This document shows, piece after piece, positions 34,682 through 42,471 of a stretch of DNA of 64,000 nucleotides. The notes under the pieces are model-generated. The model was given only the letters and a program-made list of their open reading frames with translations. It had not been told where the DNA came from and made no database searches. The DNA is from 67-14 sp035502775 (GTDB lineage: Bacteria; Actinomycetota; Thermoleophilia; Solirubrobacterales; 70-9). How positions within the stretch are numbered: position 1 is the first letter of the stretch; each line of letters opens with the position of its first letter. Location of the stretch: positions 1-64,000 of the forward strand of contig DATJUB010000013.1 in assembly GCA_035502775.1 (NCBI GenBank), written 5' to 3'. The translations under genes were made by a program, and so were the position numbers.

Positions 34682-34912
34682 TAGTTCTTTCCTTAGAGCC
34701 AGTTCTGGACGAGACTGGATTGATGTTCGTCCTTATAACCATGCGAATACGCGGAAGGTGCGCTCTGTTCAAACTAACTTTTATCGATCTGGCCGGTTCG
34801 GGCTTCATACGCCGGTCGCTGAAGGGATGGGTGCGTTTTCGACCGGTGTCGATGACGTTACCCGCTGAATCGGAGTCCTTAACCCGCGGGGTCTAGCATT
34901 CGAAGGTCAGTC

Positions 34913-37900
34913 ATGGCGAAAAAGGCGACCCCAGATCCGCTTGCACCCTTCAGTGATGAGGTTCGACGCTGGTTCGAAGCTTCCTTCGAGGGGGCGACGC
35001 CGGCCCAGGCGGAAGGCTGGAAAGCCATTGCCAGTGGGGCGAACACGCTGATCTGCGCTCCCACCGGGTCGGGCAAGACGCTCGCCAGCTTCCTGTGGGG
35101 CATCGACAGCCTGGCCCGGCGTCCCGACCGGGGGCCGGGGGTCAAGCTGGTTTACATATCCCCGCTGAAGGCTCTTTCGTACGACATCGAGCGCAATCTG
35201 AAGGCGCCCTTGCGGGGGATAGGTGCCGATATATCGGTTGCGCTGAGGACCGGGGATACACCGCAGGCCGAGCGGGCCAAGATGCGCCGAAACCCGCCGG
35301 ACATCCTGATCACCACACCCGAATCGCTCTATCTGATGCTGTCCTCGGGCGCGCGGGAGATCTTCCACTCGGTCGAAGCGGTGATCGTCGACGAGATCCA
35401 CGCGGTCGCGGCGACCAAGCGGGGCGCCCACCTGGCACTGACCCTCGAGCGCCTCGATCATCTCGTGCGGAACCCCGAGAAAACGGGGTCTGGCGGTGAT
35501 CGTGGGGCAAATAGCCCCACGATCACCGCCAGACCCGTTCAGCGCATCGGGCTTTCGGCCACGCAGCGGCCCTTGGAGCGCATCGCGAAATTCCTGGTCG
35601 GGCCGAAGCGGAACTGTGAGGTCGTGGACGCCGGTGTGCGCAAGACACTGGACCTGGAGATCGTCGTGCCGGTCGAGGACATGCGCAATCCCGGAGAGGT
35701 GGAGTCCGAACAGGAACAGATCCGCTCGATCTGGCCGGCGATCTATCCCGAGCTGCTGGCCCTGGTCCGGGCACACACCTCGACGATCGTGTTCGTCAAC
35801 AACCGGCGGGCCGCGGAAAGGCTGGCCCAGCGTCTCAACGAGCTCGACGAAGCCGAACCGGAAGATCTCGGCGCCGCCCTCAACTCGGAAAGCCCGAACC
35901 GCACCGCGACCGAGAACAGATCGAAACCGCCCGCTCCCGAGGACGAGAGCGAGGACAGACCTGTGCTCGCGCGGGCCCATCACGGTTCGCTTTCCCACGA
36001 GGAACGGACCCAGGTGGAGGAGCAGCTGAAGTCCGGCCGCATCCCCTGTCTGGTCGCGACCTCGTCGCTGGAGCTCGGAATCGACATGGGCGCCGTGGAT
36101 CTCGTGATCCAGGTCGAGTCGCCCAAGTCGGTCGCCCGCGGGCTCCAGCGGATCGGCCGGGCCGGCCACGGGCTCGGCGAGACCTCGAAGGGACGGATAT
36201 TCCCCAAGTTCCGCGGCGATCTGCTGGAAAGCGCCGTGGTCACCCAGCGGATGCGGGACGGCCAGATCGAGGAGACCGTGATTCCCTCGAACCCGCTGGA
36301 CGTGCTCGCGCAGCACCTGATCTCGATGGCGGCGCTCGATCTCTGGAAGACCCGGGATGCCTTCGATCTCGTCACCGCCACCACACCTTTCGCCGAGCTC
36401 TCGATCGAGCAGTACGAAAACCTGCTCGACATGCTCGACGGCCGCTATCCGTCGGATCGCTTCGCCGAACTTCGTCCCCGCATCGTGTGGGACCGGACCG
36501 AGGGCACGATCGAAGGCAGAAAAGGGGCTCGCTCATTGGTGGTCACCAATGCGGGCACGATCCCGGACCGGGGCCTCTACGGAGTTCACCTGCCGGATGG
36601 CCGCCGGGTCGGGGAACTCGACGAGGAGATGGTCTACGAGGCCCGGGCCGGCCAGGTCTTCATGCTGGGTGCCTCGAGCTGGCGAATCCAGGAGATCACC
36701 CGCGACCGGGTGATCGTCATTCCCGCCCCCGGCGTTCCCGGGGCGGTTCCGTTCTGGCGGGGTGACGGCATCGGCCGTCCGGCCGAACTCGGCAAGGCGA
36801 TCGGCGCCTTTTCCCGCGAGGCGGTGAACGCCGAACCGGAGGAGCTGGAGAAATCACACGACCTCGATCCGATGGCGGCGAAGAACCTGATCGCGTATCT
36901 GCGCGAGCAGCAGGACGCGACCCGGGTCGTGCCCTCCGACACGGCGATCGTGGTCGAGCGCTTCCGCGACGAGATCGGTGACTGGCGGCTCTGCGTGCTT
37001 TCGCCCTACGGCGGCCGGGTCCACTCCGCCTGGGGGATGGCGATCGCGGCCAAGCTGCGTGACGAGCACGGGCTGGAGGCCGACGCGATCCACTCCGACG
37101 ACGGCATCGCGATCCACCTGCCCGATGCCGATGAGCCGCCCTCAAGCGATCTGGTGATGATCGAGCCGGACGAACTCGAGGACCTGGTCGTCCGCGAGCT
37201 CGGCAACTCGGCGCTGTTCGGAGCCAGGTTCCGTGAGAACGCGGCCCGCTCCCTGCTGATCCCGAGGGCCTATCCGGGCCGGCGAACCCCGCTGTGGCAA
37301 CAGCGGCTGAAGGCTCAGAGCCTGCTCGAGGTCGCCCAGGACTTCCCCCGGTTCCCGGTGATCCTCGAGACCTATCGCGAATGCCTGCAGGACGTCTTCG
37401 ACCTGCCGGCCCTCGACCGTCTGCTGCGCGGCATCCACACCCGCGAGCTGTCGATGATCGAAGTCGAGACACCGACCGCCTCGCCGTTCGCGTCCTCGCT
37501 GCTGTTCGACTACGTCGCCACCTACATGTATGAGGGCGACACGCCCAACGCCGAGCGGCGGGCGACCGCGCTCTCGCTCGACCGGGAGCTGCTGCGCGAG
37601 TTGCTCGGCCAGGACGAGCTGCGCCAGCTGATCGAGCCGGCGGCACTGGAGGAGGTCGAACTCTCCCTCCAGCATCTGACCGAGCACGGAAAGGCGACCG
37701 ATCGCGACGGCCTTCAGCAGATCCTCCGCCGGATCGGCGATCTGACCATGGCCGAGGCGGAGAAGCGGACCGAGGACGGCAAGTCGGCCCGCTCGATGCT
37801 GGAGAACCTGGTCAAGGAGCGGCGGGCGGCGAAGGTCCGCGTCAACGGCGAGGATCGCTTCATCGCCGGTGAGGATGCCGGTCTGTACCGCGACGCGCTC

Positions 37901-39424
37901 GGGGTCTCGCCGCCCGGCGGGCTGCCGGCCGATTTCCTCGAGGAAAGGGAGGATGCGCTGGTCACCCTGGTCTCCCGGTACGCCCGCACCCACGGCCCCT
38001 TTCCCACCGCCCGGCTCCGAGAGCGCTACGGGGTCGATCCGACCTCCGCGCTGCGGCAGCTGGAGGCCGGCGGCGTCGTCGTGCGCGGCGAGATCCTGCC
38101 CGGCGGAACCGAACGCGAATGGTGCGAGGCCGATGTGCTCCGCCGGGTCCGCCGGGCCAGTCTCGCCCACCTGCGGCAGGAGGTCGAACCGGCCGACGCG
38201 GCCACCTATGCCCGTTTCCTCGCCTCGTGGCAGGGGGTGGACCGCTACCGCCGGGCGGGTGCGGGCATCGACCGGCTGCGCGAGGTGCTGGTGCCGCTGC
38301 AGGGCGTCGCTCTCACCGCGAAGACCTGGGAGCGGGACGTGCTGCCGCGACGGCTCGGCGCCTACAACCCGATCTGGCTGGACGAGCTTTGCACCAGCGG
38401 TGAGATCGTCTGGATCGGTTCCGGAGCGATCGGCCGCACCGACGGGCGCATCGCCTTCTACTTCCGCGAGGACGTGCGCCTGGCCGGCCCGCCGCCGTCC
38501 AACGCGAAACTGGAGCCGCCCGAGGGGCCGGTCCATGACGCGATCCGGGAACGGCTGCTCCAGGGGCCGACCTTCTGGCTCGATCTGGTCGCCGAACTCG
38601 ACTCGACGGCGGAGGAGCTTCATTCGGCGCTCTGGGACCTCGCCTTCGCCGGACAGATCACCAATGACTCTTTCGCGCCGCTGCGGGCTCCCCGCCTGCG
38701 GGCGGTGCCGTCGTTCCCGGCGGGCGGACGCCGCTTCTCCCGCCGCCGTGCGGCCGCGGGGCCGACCGTTCAGGGGCGCTGGTCGCTGACCGAGCCGCTG
38801 TTCCGGAACGCGCCGGCGCTGGGGCCGCGGCTGCGGGCGCAGGCGGAGCTGATGCTCGAACGGCACGGCATCCTGACCCGGGAGATGGCACTCGCGGAGG
38901 GGGTGCCGGGAGGCTTTTCGACTCTGTATCCGGAGCTTTCGAACCTGGAGGTGCTGGGATCCGCCCGCCGTGGATACTTCATCGAGGGTCTCGGGGGCGC
39001 GCAGTTCGCCCTGGCTGGCGCGGTCGAACGCCTCCGATCGCAGCCGCTCGAGGACGATGCCCTCACGGTGCTCGCCGCCACCGATCCGGCAAACCCCTAC
39101 GGGGCGAGCCTCTCGTGGCCGAAGCTGGAGGGCCGCCGCCGTCCGTCCCGCACCCCCGGTGCCTACGTCATGCTGCGGGCCGGTGTCCCGGTGCTCTATC
39201 TGGAGAAGGGCGGCAAGGGGATTCTCCGTCTGGATCCGAACCTCGGCGGCGAAGAGCTGGGGGCGATGCTGACCGAGCTTGCCCGCTGCGCCGAGGAGGG
39301 CCTGATCGCACCCCTGAAGGTCGAGCGTTTCGATGGGGAACCGCTGATCGGCTCGGGATTCGAGTCGATTCTGGTCAGCTCCGGATTCAGCCGGCAGCCC
39401 CGCCGCCTGGTGGTTCCGGCGTGA
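34913..39424 (+). CDS. lhr: Large helicase-related protein Lhr
   Basis: A 1503-residue superfamily 2 3'-5' helicase of the Lhr class, thought to act in DNA repair. Motif I is CAPTGSGKT (near 49), motif II VDEIHAV (near 160), motif III GLSATQRP (near 213), motif VI QRIGRAGHG (near 410). A winged-helix/Lhr-core domain follows, then a long C-terminal domain (about 870-1503) as in full-length bacterial Lhr. Between motifs II and III there is an extra segment of about 20 residues encoded by a DNA palindrome (see 35483-35538). A further low-complexity insert (ESPNRTATENRSKPPAPEDE) lies near residue 330. nei follows 18 bases later. Confidence 0.96.
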   Translation: MAKKATPDPLAPFSDEVRRWFEASFEGATPAQAEGWKAIASGANTLICAPTGSGKTLASFLWGIDSLARRPDRGPGVKLVYISPLKALSYDIERNLKAPLRGIGADISVALRTGDTPQAERAKMRRNPPDILITTPESLYLMLSSGAREIFHSVEAVIVDEIHAVAATKRGAHLALTLERLDHLVRNPEKTGSGGDRGANSPTITARPVQRIGLSATQRPLERIAKFLVGPKRNCEVVDAGVRKTLDLEIVVPVEDMRNPGEVESEQEQIRSIWPAIYPELLALVRAHTSTIVFVNNRRAAERLAQRLNELDEAEPEDLGAALNSESPNRTATENRSKPPAPEDESEDRPVLARAHHGSLSHEERTQVEEQLKSGRIPCLVATSSLELGIDMGAVDLVIQVESPKSVARGLQRIGRAGHGLGETSKGRIFPKFRGDLLESAVVTQRMRDGQIEETVIPSNPLDVLAQHLISMAALDLWKTRDAFDLVTATTPFAELSIEQYENLLDMLDGRYPSDRFAELRPRIVWDRTEGTIEGRKGARSLVVTNAGTIPDRGLYGVHLPDGRRVGELDEEMVYEARAGQVFMLGASSWRIQEITRDRVIVIPAPGVPGAVPFWRGDGIGRPAELGKAIGAFSREAVNAEPEELEKSHDLDPMAAKNLIAYLREQQDATRVVPSDTAIVVERFRDEIGDWRLCVLSPYGGRVHSAWGMAIAAKLRDEHGLEADAIHSDDGIAIHLPDADEPPSSDLVMIEPDELEDLVVRELGNSALFGARFRENAARSLLIPRAYPGRRTPLWQQRLKAQSLLEVAQDFPRFPVILETYRECLQDVFDLPALDRLLRGIHTRELSMIEVETPTASPFASSLLFDYVATYMYEGDTPNAERRATALSLDRELLRELLGQDELRQLIEPAALEEVELSLQHLTEHGKATDRDGLQQILRRIGDLTMAEAEKRTEDGKSARSMLENLVKERRAAKVRVNGEDRFIAGEDAGLYRDALGVSPPGGLPADFLEEREDALVTLVSRYARTHGPFPTARLRERYGVDPTSALRQLEAGGVVVRGEILPGGTEREWCEADVLRRVRRASLAHLRQEVEPADAATYARFLASWQGVDRYRRAGAGIDRLREVLVPLQGVALTAKTWERDVLPRRLGAYNPIWLDELCTSGEIVWIGSGAIGRTDGRIAFYFREDVRLAGPPPSNAKLEPPEGPVHDAIRERLLQGPTFWLDLVAELDSTAEELHSALWDLAFAGQITNDSFAPLRAPRLRAVPSFPAGGRRFSRRRAAAGPTVQGRWSLTEPLFRNAPALGPRLRAQAELMLERHGILTREMALAEGVPGGFSTLYPELSNLEVLGSARRGYFIEGLGGAQFALAGAVERLRSQPLEDDALTVLAATDPANPYGASLSWPKLEGRRRPSRTPGAYVMLRAGVPVLYLEKGGKGILRLDPNLGGEELGAMLTELARCAEEGLIAPLKVERFDGEPLIGSGFESILVSSGFSRQPRRLVVPA
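35483..35538. repeat. Long palindrome inserted in frame inside lhr
   Basis: Arms 35486-35508 and 35514-35536 are perfect reverse complements over 23 bases with the loop AAATA between them; two more pairs (A35483-T35538, C35484-G35537) form if G35485 bulges. The stretch encodes roughly residues 191-208 of Lhr and lies where relatives go straight from the region after DEIH to the SAT motif, so I read it as an in-frame insertion. It would fold into a very stable hairpin in the mRNA. Confidence 0.85.
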
Positions 39425-39442
39425 ATCGGGTACAGACGGGCC

Positions 39443-40210
39443 ATGGCTGAAGGCGACACTGTTTTCCGATGGGCCCGCGATCTGGAACGGGCCTTCGAGG
39501 GGCGCAGGGTCGAGTGTGCCGAGGCCCCCAACCCGAGAAGCCCCCTGCGGCGCACGGTCTCCCGTCTCGCCGGGCTGGAACTGGATCGGGCCGAGTCGCG
39601 GGGCAAGCACCTCCTCCTGCGGTTCCGGGGCGGGCTGGTCCTGCACAGCCACATGGGCATGAACGGTTCTTGGCGGGTCCGGGAGCACGGCGTCTCCCCG
39701 GGGCACCGGACGAAGGCGGCCTGGCTGGCGTTGAATCTCGGTGATCTCGAGGTGGCGCAGTACGGCGGACCGACGATCCGCCTGGTGAGGGAGGTCGCGC
39801 TCGGCCGCGATTCCCGGCTCGGGTCGCTCGGTCCCGATCCGCTCGCCCAGGACTTCGATCCCGCGCGGGCCGCCGCGGCGCTCGCCACGGCCGGCCAGAC
39901 CGAGCTCGGCGAGGCCCTCCTGGATCAGCGGCGCCTTGCGGGGATCGGCAACATCTTCAAGTCCGAGGCCTGTTTCGAGGCCCGGGTCAGCCCCTGGCGG
40001 GCGGTCGATTCGTTCGATCCCGAAGAACTCGAACGGATCATCGGGATCGCGCGTCGGCAGCTGCTGGCCGGCGCCGAAACCGGCCGTCGGCCGGGACGGA
40101 TCTACCGCAAGGCCGGCAGGCCCTGCCCCCGCTGCCGGGGACGGATCGCCGCCAAAGGTCAGGGTCTGGACAGCAGGATCACCTACTGGTGTCCCGGATG
40201 CCAGCTGTGA
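39443..40210 (+). CDS. Fpg/Nei family DNA glycosylase with Ala in place of catalytic Pro
   Basis: Base-excision repair glycosylase/AP lyase, 255 residues. AEGDTVFRWARDLERAF is the catalytic N terminus, LLLRFRGGLVLHSHMGMNGS the beta-sandwich, LDQRRLAGIGNIFKSEACF the helix-two-turn-helix, and CPRC...CPGC the C-terminal zinc finger. The family uses the N-terminal proline (after Met removal) as nucleophile; here the second codon is GCT, alanine, while the next Glu is kept. Zinc finger and H2TH are intact, so the protein probably folds and binds DNA. The EGDTV start resembles the actinobacterial Nei subgroup. Confidence 0.92.
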   Translation: MAEGDTVFRWARDLERAFEGRRVECAEAPNPRSPLRRTVSRLAGLELDRAESRGKHLLLRFRGGLVLHSHMGMNGSWRVREHGVSPGHRTKAAWLALNLGDLEVAQYGGPTIRLVREVALGRDSRLGSLGPDPLAQDFDPARAAAALATAGQTELGEALLDQRRLAGIGNIFKSEACFEARVSPWRAVDSFDPEELERIIGIARRQLLAGAETGRRPGRIYRKAGRPCPRCRGRIAAKGQGLDSRITYWCPGCQL

Positions 40211-40259
40211 ATCACGGGCGTGACTTGGATTCCGAACACCCATAGGGGATACTCCACCT

Positions 40260-40955
40260 GTGGCTTTGGTTGAGGAAAGTGTTGTCGGATTGCTCCGAAG
40301 TGTTCCCCTGTTCGCGGAACTTGACGAGGAAGAACTCGAGCGGTTCTCGCGTGTGGCGGTTCCCCGTTCGTATCCGGAGGGCACCCGTGTCTTCCACGAG
40401 GGCGACCATTCGGATGCCTGTTACATAGTGCGTTCGGGGACCTTCCGCGTCACCCGGGAGCACCCGGACGGCCGGGCGATCACCCTGGCCACCCTCGCGC
40501 CCGGTGACATCGTCGGTGAGCTCGCGATGCTGGACGGCGAGGTCCGTTCGGCGAGCGTCGAGACTCTCGGCGGCAAGGGTGAGCTGCTCGCCCTGCCGGC
40601 CAGCGACGTGCGCTCCCTCCTGGAGAAGCATCCCGACATCACGGTCAAGATGGTCGCCGCGCTGACCCGTCGCCTGCGGGCGGCGAACGAACGGATCTCG
40701 CGCCAGTCCTTCCAGACGGTTCCGTCCAGGGTGGCCGGCGTGCTCTCCCAGATGGTTGACGACGAGAGCGGGGACGGCGCCAGGGGTGAGATCACGATCC
40801 GGATGAACCAGGCCGATCTGGCCCAGCTGGCGGGAACCTCCCGGGAGAGCGTCAGCCGGTTCCTGGCCGATCTGGAGCGTTCCGGTGTCGTCCGCGCGGG
40901 CCGCGGCCAGGTGACGATCCTTGAACCCGCCAAGCTCGGCAACTACATATTCTGA
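40260..40955 (+). CDS. Crp/Fnr family transcription regulator
   Basis: A 231-residue regulator. The cyclic-nucleotide-binding-like domain (about 10-125) has YPEGTRVFHEGDHSDACYIV and LAPGDIVGELAMLDGEVRSA, the latter close to the cAMP-binding phosphate cassette. The C-terminal winged helix has MNQADLAQLAGTSRESVSRF and LADLERSGVVRAGRGQVTI. No cysteine cluster for Fe-S is seen, so a cyclic nucleotide ligand is more likely than oxygen sensing. Start GTG 40260 has GATACT 6 bases before it. Confidence 0.92.
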   Translation: MALVEESVVGLLRSVPLFAELDEEELERFSRVAVPRSYPEGTRVFHEGDHSDACYIVRSGTFRVTREHPDGRAITLATLAPGDIVGELAMLDGEVRSASVETLGGKGELLALPASDVRSLLEKHPDITVKMVAALTRRLRAANERISRQSFQTVPSRVAGVLSQMVDDESGDGARGEITIRMNQADLAQLAGTSRESVSRFLADLERSGVVRAGRGQVTILEPAKLGNYIF

Positions 40956-40962
40956 GGGTCAT

Positions 40963-41361
40963 ATGGCAACCGGGCTCTTCGCACTGAATTTCTATTCACC
41001 GCTCTTCGTCGATCAGCTGAAACGCGGACGGAAGACCGCGACGATCCGCCTCGGCGACAAGTCCTCCAAATACGAACGCAGCCAGGTCGTCTGGGTGACG
41101 GTCGGATCGAGGCATTCCCGCCGGGAGAAGATCTTCTCGGCCGTGATCGACGAGGTCGAGGTCAAGCGGCTCTCGGATCTCTCGCCCCGTGACATCGAGC
41201 GGGACAACCCGGAATTCCGGCGGGTCGAGGAGACCCGGGGTTTCCTGGAACAGATCTACGATCGCGAAATCGAACCCGAAGCCCAGGTCACCGTGATCCA
41301 CTTCTCGCAGATAGTGGAGGCCGGAATCGGCGGTTTCGGGACGGTCCCCTCACCGAACTGA
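40963..41361 (+). CDS. ASCH domain protein
   Basis: A 132-residue protein with the ASCH (PUA-like, RNA-binding) fold. ALNFYSPLFVDQLKRGRKTA followed by TIRLGDK is the signature; the DEVEVKRLSDLSPRDIERDN segment forms the second half. Such proteins are thought to bind RNA or act on modified nucleosides. ATG 40963 has GAGGG 6 bases upstream. It lies 7 bases after the Crp-type gene and shares one base with the next gene. Confidence 0.82.
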   Translation: MATGLFALNFYSPLFVDQLKRGRKTATIRLGDKSSKYERSQVVWVTVGSRHSRREKIFSAVIDEVEVKRLSDLSPRDIERDNPEFRRVEETRGFLEQIYDREIEPEAQVTVIHFSQIVEAGIGGFGTVPSPN

Positions 41362-41909
41362 TGCTTGCGGGCCGGGAATCAGATCCGGCCGCGTTCGACT
41401 TCATCTCGCGCTGGCAGCTGGCGGTCTCGCTCGAAACGGTGTGGGACACCCTGGTCGATTTCAAGAGCTGGCCGGAGTGGTGGCCGGGACTGCAGTCGGT
41501 GGTCGAGACCGCCGAGGGGGATGCCGACGGCATCGGCCAGCGGGCGGTTTCCCGCTGGCGGGGTCCGATCGGCTACTCGATCGAGTACGAGATCGAGACG
41601 ATCGACCGCCAGTATCTGAAGTGCCTGAAAGGCAGGGCCAGTGGGGAGCTGTCGGGGTCGGGCACCTGGCACATCACGCCGATCGCCGACCTCGAGGTGC
41701 CGGAACGCATCTGGACCATGATCGTCTTCGAGTGGAACGTGGTCGCCACCAAGAAGTGGATGCAGCTGCTGAACCCGGTCGCCCGCCCGGTCTTCGTCTA
41801 CAGCCACGACTACGTCATGGAACGTGGTGCGAACGGAATGGCCGAGTACCTGGGCTGCGAGATCCGAGGGTTCGCGACGGGCAGGCTGGCCCACACGAGC
41901 AGCACCTAG
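41361..41909 (+). CDS. SRPBCC (START-like) family protein
   Basis: A 182-residue helix-grip protein. ISRWQLAVSLETVWDTLVDF and WPEWWPGLQSV open the fold, followed by the beta strands of the cavity. The family includes polyketide cyclases, lipid-binding and heme-type cavities; no catalytic pattern settles the role here. It starts in the stop of the ASCH gene (TGATG). The 240 bases after it carry a palindrome and the groES promoter region with CIRCE. Confidence 0.8.
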   Translation: MLAGRESDPAAFDFISRWQLAVSLETVWDTLVDFKSWPEWWPGLQSVVETAEGDADGIGQRAVSRWRGPIGYSIEYEIETIDRQYLKCLKGRASGELSGSGTWHITPIADLEVPERIWTMIVFEWNVVATKKWMQLLNPVARPVFVYSHDYVMERGANGMAEYLGCEIRGFATGRLAHTSST

Positions 41910-41945
41910 CTCCCCGACCTGCCCGCGAAAACGAGACGCCCCACT

Positions 41946-41994
41946 GGGGTGGAGCCGATTTCCGGCCGGAGCGGCCGGAAATCGTCTCCACCCC
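41946..41994. repeat. 23-bp palindrome upstream of groES
   Basis: Arms 41946-41968 and 41972-41994 are reverse complements over 23 bases with a single mismatch, with loop GAG. No T-run follows on either side, so it is a poor terminator by itself. The layout (23-bp arms, 3-5 base loop, TGG at arm bases 3-5 and GAT at bases 10-12) resembles the palindromes in lhr and at 44208. Confidence 0.75.
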
Positions 41995-42016
41995 GGCATG
42001 AAACTTGCAGTGGCGG

Positions 42017-42044
42017 CGGGAAGTCAATGAACTTTCACTTCCCG
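42017..42044. promoter_or_regulatory. Inverted repeat CGGGAAGT-12-ACTTCCCG before groES
   Basis: Perfect 8-base arms separated by 12 bases lie 33 bases before CIRCE, in the groES promoter region. It may be a second operator or part of the promoter; a -10-like TAGAGT is at 42060-42065. Confidence 0.4.
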
Positions 42045-42076
42045 GCCAAGCCAACCCTGTAGAGTCACTGGCAGGT

Positions 42077-42103
42077 CTGGCACTCTCATTGCCAGAGTGC
42101 CAA
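42077..42103 (+). promoter_or_regulatory. CIRCE element (HrcA operator)
   Basis: TGGCACTC (42078-42085), 9 bases, GAGTGCCA (42095-42102). The spacing and arms match the CIRCE operator bound by the heat-shock repressor HrcA. It lies 48 bases before the groES start, just after the likely transcription start, so groES-groEL should be HrcA-repressed and heat-induced. hrcA is not in the window. Confidence 0.9.
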
Positions 42104-42150
42104 AATGAACGTGAATTTCCTAGCGAAACACATGACAACGGAGGTAACGA

Positions 42151-42438
42151 ATGAAGCTTAAGCCCCTCGGGGACAGGCTGATCGTCAAGCCCTTCGAGGA
42201 AGAAGAGACCACCGCGAGTGGCCTCGTCCTCCCCGAAACGGCGAAGGAGAAGCCCCAGAAGGGAACGGTCGTGGCTGTCGGTGACGGCGCCATCGCCGAA
42301 GACGGCTCCCGCCGCCCGCTCGACGTGAGCGAAGGCGACGAGGTCCTCTACTCCAAGTACGGCGGGACCGACATCACGGTAGAGGGCGACGAGCTGCTCG
42401 TCCTGCGTGAGTCGGACATCCTCGCCAAGGTCCAGTAA
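42151..42438 (+). CDS. groES: Co-chaperonin GroES
   Basis: Lid of the GroEL folding chamber. The 95-residue protein opens KLKPLGDRLIVKPFEEEETT, has the mobile loop ETTASGLVLPETAKEK that contacts GroEL, and ends DELLVLRESDILAKVQ. The ribosome site ACGGAGG is 7 bases upstream. groEL follows after 33 bases; both are under the CIRCE element. Confidence 0.98.
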   Translation: MKLKPLGDRLIVKPFEEEETTASGLVLPETAKEKPQKGTVVAVGDGAIAEDGSRRPLDVSEGDEVLYSKYGGTDITVEGDELLVLRESDILAKVQ

Positions 42439-42471
42439 CCCCCCTCACCCAGCCTTTCAGGAGGTCTATTC

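Noticed and set aside
37142..40384. Minus-strand open frame of 1080 codons opposite lhr
   Set aside because: High-GC shadow of lhr with no recognisable domain; composition is that of an antisense frame.
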